DNA of 64,000 nucleotides, taken from Myrica gale. Taxonomy: Eukaryota; Streptophyta; Magnoliopsida; Fagales; Myricaceae. Each line of letters starts with the position of its first letter. Within the stretch, counting starts at the first letter, position 1. The position numbers and the translations under genes are program-made. The notes below the pieces were generated by a model. That model had not been told where the DNA came from. It searched no databases and saw nothing but the letters and a program-made list of their open reading frames with translations. Location: positions 15,890,001-15,954,000 of the forward strand of contig OZ005615.1 of NCBI GenBank assembly GCA_963930655.1, in the 5' to 3' direction. Below, piece after piece: positions 1-12,172 of this stretch.

Positions 1-3000
1 ATGACCCTTGGAGGCACCACACCTTCTCAATGTCCTTCAGTGTGGTTTGCACAGCCTCGTGGATTCACCCATCCTTCTCGCATTCGTCCTTCGGTATGGG
101 AGTCCATCTTGATGGTACGGTACCAACCAGTGCCCCTTAACTTAACTTATCGTTTCATAAAACTTTTCATAGTATTTCCATAAAATCATTGCATAAACAT
201 TCTTCTTGAAAAATTCATGCAATGCACATGTTGTGTCATGCTCGATTAAACTCTCATGCTTGTTCATGAAACGATGCAGTGTCATTCTAGTTTTGAAAAA
301 GGAACACTTACTGTCCACTTACAGTATCCACTTACTCTTGGTCTTCCTTGGTAGTGTATAAGACACGTAGATCGCCTACAAGAGATTCAAATATTTCTTA
401 GACTTTAAGAAATAGTACGTAATCATTAAATATTTACATTTTTGAAAATCGGTCATCAACCAAAGATATATATATATATATCACTGAAATTCATTTAATC
501 ATTAAAATATTTTATTTATTCTTTTCCTTAACTAATATTCAAAACTTAGTTTTATTTAAATCATTAATATTTTTATTGCAATATAATATATATTTATACA
601 CGTCTTGATTAGGGTTTCTTTAACACCAACGGATTTAGGATTAAACCTAAGTCTCTCATTATTTCATGTACTCCATTAAAACCTTATATTAAACTATTAA
701 TTAATCACGATTAAATCTTAACTTGGACTTTAAACCTCAATTAATCCCGAGTACTAACCCTAACTAGGGTTCCAAATAATATTTTCATTACATGATCATG
801 GTTCTTCAATATTCATTCCAATTAGCCTAAACCCTAATTTCCTTATCCATCACAACAATGATAATCCATTTATCATAAATTGCACTTAGGGTTTTATTTC
901 ATTTATGATATTCGGCCATTACCATTTTATGCACCCTTTAGTCACAACTTTAACTCCAATGGTGATCCCATCCTCCATTCAATAATTTCACAACCTAATA
1001 TCTATAAATCAAGGCACCAACACCATGTATCATGCTCATAACATTCGGCCAACACATGATTTCATCCAAATGATTAGGTTTTCTTTTGTTTCCTTTAATA
1101 TGCATGCATCTAATACCTAACATAATCATCTACCATTCATTGGGTCATAAATCTTGCACATATCATGGCCAATGTCCAGATCTAAATATATACAAAATTA
1201 TACATGAAATCCTAAGCATCTCATATTCGGCCATACCTAAAAATGTCACATTTTTCATGCTAAAAATTATAACATGCATATCCTTTGCATTTGTGACCTA
1301 ACTAGCATGCATCAACTTTATATCTTCATCAAATATTCCCATCAACATTAGATCCACCCTTTATTCACACTAACATCCATAGATCCACCCTTAATCAACT
1401 TGCATCAAACCAACACATCAAGACTTAGATCTAGCTTCCTTTAACATGCATTGTTCTCCATTTGCATTTTTCTTCACATTCAACCTTAGATCTAAGGTTT
1501 TCATGGTTTGATCTAGTATTTAAACAACTTAGGGTTCTTAAGCATTCAAGATCTAACAATATCAAGGCATATCACAACCCCAAACTTCAAGATCTATACA
1601 TATAACCATTCGGCCATCTTTATATTAAACCAACAACATCATATTTGGTCTTACCTTGTTGACTATCCCAAGCTTGAGTACCTAGAAAATAAAATGCCTT
1701 AGGTTAGTATTTATGAAACTTTAGGTAAGATCATCAAATAGAACCAAGCTTACCTCTACCTTTACCAACTTTCCTAAACTCCTCTTTCTTCCAAGTTTCG
1801 GTTCACCCTCCTTAGAAAATATTCAAGCTTGATTTGAGGAGCTAATGTGGGTTCTATGGTGGGTAAGAGAATGTGGTAAGCTTGAAGAGAAAAGAGGCTA
1901 ATGGTTAGGGTTTTCAAAGAAGAGATGGGGTTGCACCAAGAGAGATTTGGTAACTACAAAAGAGGTCTACACTTGGCTTTTAGAATGGGATTTGGAAAGC
2001 AAGAAGAATGTGGTTTAGAGTGCAAGAGGAAAAAGGAAACAAACTTTGAACTTGGGTGTATGGTTCGGCCAAGAGAAGGAAAATGGGAGAGGGTTGAGAG
2101 CAATGAAACTTTCGGCCAAGTGAGGAGGAATTTGGAGAATGAAGTGCATGAGTGATTCGGCCAAGGCAAATGCAAGAGAGGTGTGAGAGAATGAGTCTCC
2201 CAAGGCAATTTAAGGCTATGACACAAGACTTGAGAGGTTGAGTTGACAAGAGAGAGAAAGTTGAAGGAAAAGGGAGGAATGGGGGGGCCTTGGTCGACCA
2301 ATGCTTGCACCTTCCTTCTCTCTCTCTTCTTTTATTTCTTTTCACCTTTTTATCTCACATCACTTGTCTCCTAAAGCATGTCTTTAAATTGATTTCTCTC
2401 TCTCTTTCCCCCCAATCCATTTGGTCTCTACGTGAATCACCATTTCTCCTTTGCTTTTCTCTTTTTTCTTCCATGTGTTGTCTTGTCTCAATTGAATGCA
2501 TCTTACACCTCTTACACCTCTTACACCTCTTACACTTCACATGTCATCTTACTTTTTTGGCTTTTCCAATTCACCACTAGCCCTTTCACGTAAAAGCCAT
2601 CTCATTTACTTTGTTTGGTTGCTTTCCAACCAACCTAGTTACTTCCACATTTAAATTGCAACTAACTTTCAACTTGGTTACTATCTCACATAACTTATCA
2701 CTCATAAGCTCTCTAGCTTATCTAATCCATTCCAATAGTTTATCATCTCATAAGCATGATATCTTATCCTATGATAATGGCCCTAGCCTATCTCTACAAT
2801 AACCACAAGGACTTATCACCCTAAAAGTTTCCTAACCTATCATCATGCTTGCTTATCACTATGATAAGCAAGTGTGCTTATCATTTAAATCTCTCTTAGA
2901 CCTTATCACATTATTACATAACTTATTATTGAATATTCAAATGAAAATTCTATTACTAATATAGGCCACATGGTAATAATACATGTCACATATGAATGAT

Positions 3001-3392
3001 ATAAAGTATTCAATCAATGTCTTCAAAAGAAATTCATGATTTAATCCATTAACCATTTTCGGCCTATATAAAGAAATCTTAAATCATAATTTAAATTCTA
3101 TGGTCCATGAAACATATTAAGTAATTTAAAAATATAAATCCATAAGAAAGAAACTTACTTGCAAAATTTCGGCTCCTAAAGAAAAATACAATTTAAACTT
3201 TGCATAAAATGACAAGAAAATTATTTAAGAAATTTCATGAAATAAAATCTCATTTTAATTGAAGTACCATAACATAAGGATTAGGCCATACATTAGCCAA
3301 AAACATGGCCCCATGATGAAATAAAAGCTAATACATTGGAAAAAAAAAGATAATACATAAGAAATAACGTATGAGAAAATCGAGGTCTCACA
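1..3392 (-). mobile_element. LTR of a Tekay-type Gypsy retrotransposon (solo or 5' LTR, minus strand, cut by window edge)
   Basis: Read on the minus strand, the repeat begins at 3392 with TGTGAGACCTCGATTTTCTC. It then parallels, with many substitutions and indels, the 3' LTR of the plus-strand element at 23476-27460. Position 1 corresponds to about 26773 in that LTR, so roughly 690 nt should lie beyond the left edge. The sequence beyond 3392 lacks the purine-rich tract that precedes the other element's 3' LTR, so this is a 5' LTR or a solo LTR; any body would lie to the left. It is clearly older than the plus-strand copy. The small ORFs here (for example 1954-2345) have no recognisable product. 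Confidence 0.85.
2502..2537. repeat. 9-bp minisatellite inside the LTR
   Basis: Four tandem copies of CTTACACCT, the last with one change (CTTACACTT), lie in the minus-strand LTR. The corresponding part of the plus-strand LTR (about 24330-24357) has only diverged GTGTAAG units, so the array differs between the two elements. Confidence 0.85.
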
Positions 3393-4363
3393 TTTGTTGT
3401 GGCATTTAACCTACCAATTGCAATAAAGGGTCAAGTCCCTCCGATTGAATATTAAGGAGGAGGGTCAGTTACACAAATATTTATTTTAGTGGGCAAAATG
3501 AAAAATAAAAGAATAAAAGTATTAAAATAATATATTTTTGCTCAGAAGAAAAATAAATAATTTCTCATCGGTTTTGAGGGCTGCGGGCCATGGTCCCTTC
3601 GGTCCGTCTAGTTCCGTCACTGACAATGGGTGTCGCAAATTTTCCTAATTACTAATTAAGAAAAAAAAAAGTATTTAAAAGACCTTATTTTAAAATTTCG
3701 CCTAATAATACCACAATTCATATAAAATTATTTTTGACGCAAGGGTACAAGATACAAATTTTCTATGAACCTGATATTTGTTGTCATGCTTACGAGGGAT
3801 TGTTATACATTACTATTAATGTACACTGAGTTTGCATCTGACGATTTGATCGAACAGGAATATATATATATATAGATAGGCGTTGTGTACAAGTACACAT
3901 AAAACAAGCCTCCATTTTTCTCACCTAAACATGCTACCACGGTTAAATATCCTCAATATATTTTCGGGACCATAAGAGAATAGAGTTTGGTGGAGGGTTC
4001 GCTCAGTGGGCCGCCATCATCCACACAAGGAAACCAACCAACCAACTCCAACCCCACCCATTTACTTCCACATGCACACTTTCTCATTTCATCGCAGCAG
4101 CAGTAGTACTACTCCCTGTAATCAATTTTTTCAACTTCTTCATTAATTACGTAAAATTTCATAACCCTGCACACCAAAATATTTCATCACATCTTAGAGA
4201 TCACCAGCGACCTATGTGCCAATCAGTAAACAATTTGCAATTACGTGACGCATTTGTTTAATTCTGTTTTATTTTCTTTAAAATTAAAGAATTAATTTGA
4301 GACCACCGAGATTAAAATATTCTTCCGGTTCTCTCTTAAAGAAAGTAGAGATGCTTTTTCAAT
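3393..4363. other. AT-rich intergenic DNA upstream of the hydrolase gene
   Basis: No coding region is recognised. A short patch near 3575-3625 has the sound of degraded retroelement DNA. A (TA)n run lies at about 3860-3873. The remainder is ordinary AT-rich spacer. Confidence 0.5.
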
Positions 4364-4643
4364 AGGGTTAAATGCATGTCATGCCCCTGTGGTATGCGGT
4401 AATAGCAAATATGCCCCTGAGGTAAACAAAGTATTTTTCATGCCCCTGAGGTAAACAAAGTCTTTTTCATACCTCTGAGGTAAACATTCAGGAGCAAATA
4501 TGTCCTTTCATACCCATGAGGTAAACATAACGAAAGGGCATATTTGCTCCTGAATGTTTACCTCAGGAGTATGAAAAATACTTTGTTTACCTCAGGGGCA
4601 TATTTGCTATTACCGCATACGGCATGACATGCATTTAACCCTT
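4364..4643. mobile_element. Foldback MITE-like hairpin about 280 bp
   Basis: The left arm (GGGTTAAATGCATGTCATGC at 4365) is the reverse complement of the right arm ending near 4641. Inner segments such as GCCCCTGAGGTAAACAAAG occur in both orientations, and the left arm also carries a local direct duplication. The whole segment can fold into one long hairpin. It has no coding capacity. No target-site duplication was resolved. It lies about 430 bp upstream of the hydrolase start codon. Confidence 0.8.
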
Positions 4644-5025
4644 TTCAATATTATATTATAAGATGGTTGCTTCTGGGTCCCATGCATAATTATTTGAGTA
4701 GACTTTCAAATTATTCGAATCTTATACGTGGTCCAATTTTACAGGTACACGTTATTTCATTCCTTTCTCTTTTGGCTTCTTTTCTTTTGAGAACCATTAA
4801 TTATTGGTCATGTACGGGTAAATAACCTCCAGATCAACTGAGAACCATTAATTATTGGTTCTATTTTCTTCTCCCTTTTACTTTTCACAGCTTTTATCTT
4901 ACCCTAATCGTTCTGAAAGAACAAATATCTTCACTGTCCCGTAAAGAATGTTCTCTCCAGTTCTACCCAAGGATCGCAAGTGTCAATTAAGCCCACCCAA
5001 CTGAAACGTGAAAATCAAACCCTCC

Positions 5026-5032
5026 ATATATA
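5026..5032 (+). promoter_or_regulatory. Putative TATA box of the hydrolase gene
   Basis: ATATATA lies 44 nt upstream of the chosen ATG at 5076. If used, it would give a 5' UTR of only about 15-20 nt, so a more distal promoter is also possible. Confidence 0.3.
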
Positions 5033-5075
5033 CATAATACACCCACGGCTGAGTTCCCCCACCAATTTTACCATA

Positions 5076-7751
5076 ATGCTTCCACAGTTTCTTAGCCCAG
5101 TCTTCCTTTATGGGGCCTACCTCCGCCGCGCTTTCACCGCCTCCGGCCTCTCGTCCCAGACAATGGACATCGACAGTGAAACCATCATCCACTTCTGGGG
5201 TCCCATTCCCAAAACCAACCAAACCACGTCCCAGAAACCATCACTTGTGTTAATCCACGGGTTCGGACCCCTGGCAATCTTTCAGTGGCGTCAACAGGTC
5301 CAATTCTTCTCCTCTCACTTCAACGTCTACGTACCAGACCTAGTTTTCTTCGGGGGTTCCACTACCAAGTCCTCCGAGAGAGCCGAGACCTTTCAGGCTG
5401 TTTCGGTTGGAAAACTAATGCAGAGATTGGGGGTGCAGCGTTTTCACGTGATGGGAACGAGCTACGGTGGATTTGTGGCCTATCACATGGCGAGGATGTG
5501 GCCGGAGAGAGTTCAAAAGGTGGTGATCGCGAGCTCCGGAATTAACATGAGACCGAGAGATATGGAAGCGTTGCTAAAGAGGGCCAAACGGGAGAAGATC
5601 GAGGAACTGATGCTGCCGGCCACGGCGGGGCAGTTACGGACGTTGATGGGTTTGTCCGTGTTCAAGCGTTTCCAGATTGCGCCGGACTTTTTGCTCAACG
5701 ACTTTGTCCACGTAAGATTTTTTTGTCTTTTCCTTTTCCAGTTTTGTCAAAGTTTTATGTTTAACATATATCCCTTTCGCTGCAATTTTTGTAAGAACTT
5801 TATTTTTTTTTGGAAAAAAAAAACACTTTAAGTTTTTAATTAATCTGTTAAAGTAATGATCGTCATCACCATCTTTGACTTTGTCAAAACCGAAGATTAA
5901 TTTCCTTACTTATATCCTACACACTTTTATCATGCAATTGTTTTGAGTTAATTTTTGTTAGGTCTCTGTTTTTAAGCTTAAATTAGGATAAAGATAATAA
6001 TAGTGTTAATTATCACTTTTTATCATGCATGCATTTGTTATTAATTAATTTTTGTTAGGTCTGATCTGTTTTTAAGCTAAAATTAGGATAAATATATTAA
6101 TAAAGGCAATAATTAAATAATAATAAGAAAAGTCAGAGTTGAGAGAAATTTTCAAGTTTCCATTTTCACACCCGCAAATGAAAGTTATTTAATTTTTAAA
6201 AAAAATTACTTTGGCTCCAAAAAAAAAATGCATTCAATCAAACCCTTTAATTAATAATTCTATTGTAACAACAGATTCTTTCAAATGAGTTGTTGAATAC
6301 CGATTTTAAAAAAGGTTTCAATAAAGCAATTGAAATCCCAATTTAAGAACTCGAATTTTTCTTAAAACTCAAGAAATAGATTTTAAAAAGGTTTCAATAG
6401 AGCAATATAAATGTTTTTCACAACTCATTGATGATATATATATGATTTTTCTCCGGCCTTGTGTCTTTTAATCTCATCTTGCTTTTAGGTGTTATGTACC
6501 CCTAATTTGATAGACATGTTTAATAATATCTTCTTTTTTTAAAAAAAAAATCGTAATAATTTTTAGAAGTTTCTATCATATAATTTGTTTAAGTATAATG
6601 AAAGAGAATAGAATATTAATTTAACCTCTTAAATGATTAAATCCTGCCACGGCTACTGATAGCTAGAAGGTCGATTTTCCTCGTATTAAACAAATTTTAA
6701 GAGATTTGTTTACTTCTTTTGAAAAAATTAACTATTATTATACGTGTAGGCATACACGTAACAAAAGTTCTAGAATCTTTATTCAATTGAGATTCTCCAA
6801 AGTGTAAATAATCAGACTTTATGATCAATGGTTCAGAAAATGGATTTTTATAGCCCAAATTAAGTGGTTGAAGTTGTCTTGAGACAAATCAATAATAAAA
6901 GGAATTGATCAAAACTGACTATCAAAATCGATCGAACTAATTAACCCTGCAATCGCTCTCTATCTTCAATTTTAAATTTTTTTTTTCACTTTTTTTACCA
7001 ATTTTAATATCTTAAAAGCTCTTTTCTCTTCCTTTGGGTGTCGTTTGGTCTGACGTCGCATTTATCAAATCACATGATGTTTTCTTGTTGAGCGCCTCCC
7101 ATAACATTTATTTGCGAAGTGAACCTTAACCCATATATATATATATGGATGCAGAAATTGTACTCCGAAAAGAGGACGGAAAAGATGGAACTACTAAAGG
7201 CAGTCACCCTTGGAAAGGATGACACTCCAAACGTTTCTCCACTTCAGCAGGTTCTATTTACTAATTTTTATTTAGGGAAAAATTATTTTAAATTATGGGT
7301 TCAATATCCCTCTCATAATCGAATTACTAGAATTATCTTTCATTTCTTTTTGCGCTTGAAGGAGGTCCTAATTGTGTGGGGAGACCACGACCACATATTT
7401 CCCTTAGAGATGGCTACCGAACTCAAGGAGTACGTGCGCCCTTCAACTTTTCCCTTAATCCGACTCTTAGTTTATGCTAAAACATGCATGCATGCCTTTG
7501 CTATTATATTATACAGCGACCATTATTTGTGTCAAAATTCGGTATTTTGTATTTCTCGTTAGGGGTGTAGTATTAGGGACTTTATCCTTCCAACCGCAAT
7601 GAGTTTCTGAGAATTCTTGGCTCCATGTTGCAGGCTTCTCGGAGAAAATACCAGATTAGAAGTGATGAAGGGCACGTCACATGTTCCCCAAGTTGAAAAC
7701 ACGAAACAGTTCAACAATATTGTCGAAAGTTTCTTGCGTGGGTCCTCATGA
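5076..7751 (+). CDS. Alpha/beta-hydrolase fold protein, 4 exons, 305 aa
   Basis: Exons read as 5076-5711, 7155-7250, 7362-7429 and 7634-7751, with GT-AG junctions. They join to 918 nt without a stop before the final TGA. The product is a plant alpha/beta-hydrolase of the esterase/lipase-like superfamily. Visible family marks are the oxyanion-hole region LVLIHGFG (about 57-64), the nucleophile elbow GTSYGG with Ser129, the acid in WGDHD (Asp252) and the base in TSHVPQ (His283). The ATG at 5076 is preferred because the family begins close to an FLSPV/LYG motif, seen here at residues 5-13. A longer reading frame continues upstream to 4980, but only from a GTG. The substrate is unknown. No signal peptide is obvious. 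Intron 1 is long (1.44 kb, AT-rich). Confidence 0.9.
5944..6115. repeat. Diverged tandem duplication in intron 1 of the hydrolase gene
   Basis: Two copies of a segment containing TTTTTGTTAGGTCT, CTGTTTTTAAGCT and AAATTAGGATAAA lie about 105 nt apart in intron 1. A second, shorter duplication with AAAAGGTTTCAATA follows at about 6310-6410. Neither is coding. Confidence 0.6.
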
Positions 7752-7948
7752 TAGTATGGTTAATTAGTACTCTCCAATGTGTAATGTCTGATTTAAACAA
7801 ACACCAAAGAGTTTTTGTGTGCGTCGTGCTTGTTCTAAACTTTCGTGATCTGCTTTAGTTTTCGTACAATGGTTGACCGTTGATCCCTACAAATTTTGCT
7901 CTTTGTTATCATGTACGTCACTATAAGAATTTTCTCTGATGGTGGTAA

Positions 7949-8405
7949 AAAAAAGGAAAAGTACTGAAACAGTGTCTGTGGTTTCACGTTTTGACAAAAT
8001 AGTCTCTGTGGTTTCAAGTTGAACGCGTTAGTCCCTGTGGTCAGCAAGTTGTTGCAATGCAGTCCCTCCGTCAACCCATTTAACGGTCAAAGCTTCCGGG
8101 AGGACCTTTTTGTTACATGATGCATTCCTCAGGGACCAATTTGTCAAAAGGTGATACCACAGGGACCTTGTAGGTCCCTGTGGTATCACCTTTTGACAAA
8201 TTGGTCCCTGAGGTATGCATCATGTAACAAAAAGGTCCTCCCAGTAGCTTTCACCGTTAAGTGGGTTGACAGAAATCTAACGGGAGGACCTTTTTGTTAC
8301 ATGGTGCTTACCCCAGGGACTAATGTGTTCAAGTTGAAACCACATGGATCAATTTGTGAAAACGTGAAACCACAGGGACTGTTTATGTACTTTACCCTAA
8401 AAAAA
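7949..8405. mobile_element. Long foldback MITE-like hairpin about 450 bp
   Basis: The segment is one large imperfect palindrome centred near 8168, where CCACAGGGACCTTGTAGGTCCCTGTGG reads almost the same on both strands. Outer arms (GTTTCACGTTTTGACAAA near 7980 and its complement near 8365) and inner arms (GGTGATACCACAGGGACC) pair. It starts about 200 nt after the stop codon of the hydrolase gene. ORFs on both strands here are by-products of the palindrome. Confidence 0.8.
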
Positions 8406-9273
8406 ATTGTCACTATAATCCCATCACAAAAGTTTTTGGGAGACGAATGTAATTCGTCATGCACGTACTAGTTGGATGCTTATTCACAACGTCCTAAATG
8501 CCAATTGGTGTTACACTTGCTTGACACATTTAAATTTCGTCACGCCTTGGAATCTTACTGCGTTTGGATAAAGCGTGCGAACAAACTCTTATTTGTGGTG
8601 AATTTCCATTTTGTCACGGATTAGCTGTTAGTATGAGCTTAATAGTTGTGCGAACCGCAAATCATTTTCTGATGAACCAATAAATTCTCACTTAAAATAA
8701 GCATTCGCTTAGTATTAATGACCGTGGGGACATTGAGACATTGGAAGGCATGGGAACACGGTTATATTAGGTGATGATGCTAGGGCTATTCATTGTGCTC
8801 CCGACCCGACCGAACCTGACCCGCACCCGACCGAATAGTGTCAGGCTAGGTGCAGACCCAAAACACTGGAGCGCGCCCAAAATTCGGTCGGGCCTCAACC
8901 GAACCGACCCACCTGCTTAATCTTTGCAAATCCCGACTCTCCTAGCCTCCTTCTCACTTCTCAGAACCCTCCGACTCTTCCTTATCCAGCACTCGTCGTC
9001 GCCGTCGCCTCCTAGCCGGCAACCCACTTCTCCGTCTTCTACAGTAAGTTCACTTCTCCTTTTATGATGTTTGGGAATCTTTCTCACTGAAATGTAAGGG
9101 GATTCTAGGACAGCGCAAAAGAGGGAGAGGGAATGGCTCTTGTGATATCAGAGGGAGGCGAATCATTGATCTAGGCTGCGCCTGGATTTCAAACCGTTAC
9201 TTTTTCTTCAGTGGAATAGATCTCTGGCTTGCTTGTTTCGCATCAACTTTAAAACTGGCTCTTGTCCTTGTAG

Positions 9274-9849
9274 ATGATGAAACTACAGAGACCCAGCAAA
9301 GCTACGTGGAGAGGAAGCATGAATTTCCTGGAGTGGTAAAGACTTTTCCTTTATATGATCCACGATTCTATTTATTTTGAAGGATTTGCCAAATTGGGTT
9401 TGGTTTGTTAGCAGAAATTTTGTCTTTTTCTTCTATGGGGTTGAAAGGTAGAACTCAAACCTACACTTTATTTGTAGTTGTCTAGAGTAACGACAGCAAA
9501 AAAGAGTATATATTGTGACACCCAATTTTGGTAGTAAGAGTTGTTGGTAATCTTCTTCACTTAGGTGTTTCATAACTTATAAGTAAGAATAATTAACTGG
9601 GTGGACTAAATAATTCCCAGAATGGTTATTCAGTTTGCCTACTGTTTTTCTTCGGTGTTTGGTCAACTATCTTGTTCTTTTCACAACCTACCTTTGTGTT
9701 TGGATTGATATGTATGAATTGCTCATCCGAGAATTTTAATTTCACCAGCTCAATACCAACTTACTCTGGCCAGGGACATTTGCTTTTGCAGAATTTTTGG
9801 TTCAGCACCATTCAATGTTAGAAGGCCGGCGATGCATTGAATTGGGCAG
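9274..9849 (+). pseudogene. Captured fragment of a SAM-dependent methyltransferase gene (PF10294-like)
   Basis: Two exon-like blocks keep gene structure. 9274-9335 encodes TTETQQSYVERKHEFPGV and is followed by GTAAAG. About 9714-9849 encodes (E)LLIREF, a stop, then FHQLNTNLLWPGT and EGRRCIELG, and ends at a GT donor. This matches the N-terminal part of the lysine-methyltransferase-like family (plant METTL21-type proteins), where the last motif begins SAM-binding motif I. The second block has a 1-nt deletion at its start, an in-frame TAA and no AG acceptor. The rest of the methyltransferase is absent. It is a transposon-captured pseudogene, identified by recalled family similarity. Confidence 0.7.
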
Positions 9850-10407
9850 GTGCGTTTATCACCTGGCATTGTTAGTATTAGATGCCGTACTAATTTATAG
9901 CCATCTTTTGCGTCGTCGTTTTCTACTCCTATTGATAGTGATCATGTTTGCCTCTTGATCTTGTTATAGGCAATATTCGACAGGACTTATTCGTTTTCTA
10001 CATGTCGTTGTGTTGCTCAGTTGCAACTGTAATACTGTCTATTTGTATATAAACTTGTTCGTCTACTAAATAGTTGGAGAAGTAAGTCTAGCTAATACAT
10101 GCATTATAATATTATTGGATAGTGGCTACTTTATTTAAGCTTCTTTCTTTTCTGGTACTTGTAATTTTTTTTCCACTTAAACTACCCTACACTTATTTAA
10201 CACATGGAATTTACAAGAAACAAATTGAAATGGTGTAATGTACAAGAAACAAATTGAAAGGAACTGGCTATAAGGAAGAAAAATCCTTTGCATTTTACAA
10301 GCACAGTTGAGGAAGGGAGGATTTTTTTTTTGTTTCCTTTGGGGTATCAGGACCATTTTCTGGTCAGGGGTTCTGTTCGAAGAGCTTACTGGTGATGGTT
10401 ATTGCAG

Positions 10408-10509
10408 GTCCTGCTAACACCAACGCATTTAGCTATAGTAATGGAGTATGCTGCTGGAGGTGAACTCTTTGAGAGGATATGCAATGCTGGTAGATTTAGT
10501 GAGGATGAG
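10408..10509 (+). pseudogene. Captured single exon of an SnRK2 protein kinase
   Basis: This 102-nt segment encodes 34 aa including [20 protein letters not shown] and NAGRFSEDE. That is the hinge and alpha-D region of SnRK2 kinases, where plant SnRK2 genes commonly have one exon. It is bounded by TTGCAG on the left and GAG/GTATTC on the right, so both splice sites were carried along and the exon is open. No other kinase exons occur nearby, and the downstream intron-like DNA runs into the hAT terminal region. It cannot encode a kinase alone, but it could be spliced into a chimeric transcript. Confidence 0.85.
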
Positions 10510-11714
10510 GTATTCTATATTAATTTAATGAATTTGTGGATGTCCCATAAGAATCTAATCATTCGAAGTTCATATAAATTTGCAGCTTCTATTACTGACA
10601 AAATAAAATTTAGTTTCTTTTCAGTCTTTGCATTTAACGATGATATAGCACATAAACGTTAAATGCGTATAGTACAGGAGTGTAGAGTAAAAAAAACCCG
10701 ACCCGACCCGTACGGATCGGGTTCGGGCGGGTCAACACAGTCAGTTATTGCAGGTTGGTTTTCGGGTCGGGTAGGCAATAGAAACCTAACCCGTACAGAC
10801 CCAAACCGCACAATGAACAGCCCTAGCTGACGTACTTAAGTGTGCGAACGATTATACACTACAAGGAAAAAGACTTTTGGTGTCAAAAAAAATTGTCACC
10901 CAAAGTGCTAATTTCGTCAACTAATGTTTTTGCTGAAAAACTGAGTTGTCACCCGGTTTGTCACCTAAAGCCCGTCAGCCAAGGTTTTAGGTGACGATTT
11001 TTGTATTTTGTCACTCAAAATCGTTCGGACCGTATAGATAGTCCGTACGGTCTTGTGACATATTGACATACTTAAAAATTGTCATGCCTAGTACATTCCA
11101 TCCATTTGCATGAGCTATGTGAACGTACTCATACGTCCGCATAGCTCATGCGATCGGTTGGTCTAGTGTGACGAAATGCATTTTATGGACAATCATTGTG
11201 CACGGTTATACAACACCATGCGCACTGTAATATATTGTCGTCCAAACACTTAAATAAAGACGTTTGCACCGTTGTTTCAATTATGACGAAATAATTTTTG
11301 TCAGCTCCAATAACCGTTCGAACCCTAACTTGACAGTTCGAACATTTTTTTCTATTGAACACGTTGGAATGTGTTTTATTACTATGCGAATGGTTGCTTA
11401 TTTAAAGACCATGTGCACATGAGAATAATCCCGCAGATGGTCGAATTTAACGCGAAGGGTTCGGACGGATAATTATGTGTGTGCATGTTATCATTGCACA
11501 AGAATCGTTTGGATGTCTTTTGTTACCGTTCGAACTATTTTCTACGTATTTGAATTCATTTAATTAAAATTTTAAAAATAAATTGTAAATAATATAAATA
11601 GAAAAATATTCATACTCGTAACATAATAAAATATCTACAAATATGCATTCTTCATTAAAAAGTAAATAAAATACATAATCGATAAGTACTGAAAAATTGT
11701 GAAACTACATAAAT

Positions 11715-12172
11715 CTACCCAAATTTTCGTTTAGCAACCGTACGAGATTGCAGCTGTCTGATCTGCTCCATCAGTTGCTCACGCACTTGCTCTTCCATTA
11801 ATTGCATCCTCTGTTCTTGTTGTTCCACTAGGTTCCATTGTTGGTCCTGCGTCATCTTCTGATGCTCTTCTTCTTTTTTCCGTTGTTGCTCTGTCATAAT
11901 CAGCATCACCTCTTCGTCTTTCTTTCATTACTACTCCTCTATCATCTGCAGATGCTCTCACATCGTCTGCTCCATATCTGATGGCTTGACCAGAACCGCT
12001 TCATATTCCATAGTCTAGCCCTCATCTCATCAATCTCTAATTTGGTCTCCTCCAATCTCCGGGGCAAATCAACGGACGAAGCTGATGAAGATGATCCAAT
12101 AGACTGTACTGAAAAGCCTAAACCTCGCACATAACCCACTTTCGTCTCCAACACCTTAGCAAAAATCTTCAC
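11715..12172 (-). pseudogene. CACTA second-ORF C-terminal coiled coil
   Basis: On the minus strand this encodes YVRGLGFSVQSIGSSSSASS, then VDLPRRLEETKLEIDEMRAR, then in a shifted frame a Gln/Glu-rich coiled coil ending RTVAKRKFG. The same architecture closes the plus-strand relative at 35909-36262 (SSSSASSVDLSQRLEEARL ... LKRKIG). Such tails follow the Transposase_24 domain in plant CACTA second ORFs. Frame changes make it a pseudogene. Confidence 0.75.

Larger units (their letters stand above)
8781..10825. mobile_element. hAT-like non-autonomous element with captured host exons
   Basis: The termini are inverted repeats, TAGGGCTATTCATTGTGC on the left and its complement (one mismatch) ending at 10825. 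Just inside both ends lie clusters of ACCCGACCCG-like motifs, in the subterminal style of hAT elements. The 8-bp flanks GATGATGC and GCTGACGT agree at 5 of 8 positions, so a decayed target duplication is possible but not proven. There is no transposase. The interior holds fragments of a methyltransferase gene and one SnRK2 exon, each described separately, plus a GC-rich 5'-UTR-like stretch (8940-9050) that ends in a GTAAGT-like donor. Confidence 0.7.

Noticed and set aside
1954..2345. Overlapping minus-strand ORFs of about 120 codons in the LTR
   Set aside because: They lie in a non-coding LTR, are low in complexity (Ser/Leu/Pro/His) and are not kept in the other LTR copy.
4980..5075. Longer N-terminus for the hydrolase from 4980
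   Set aside because: The upstream extension has no ATG in frame before 5076, begins with GTG and overlaps the probable TATA region.
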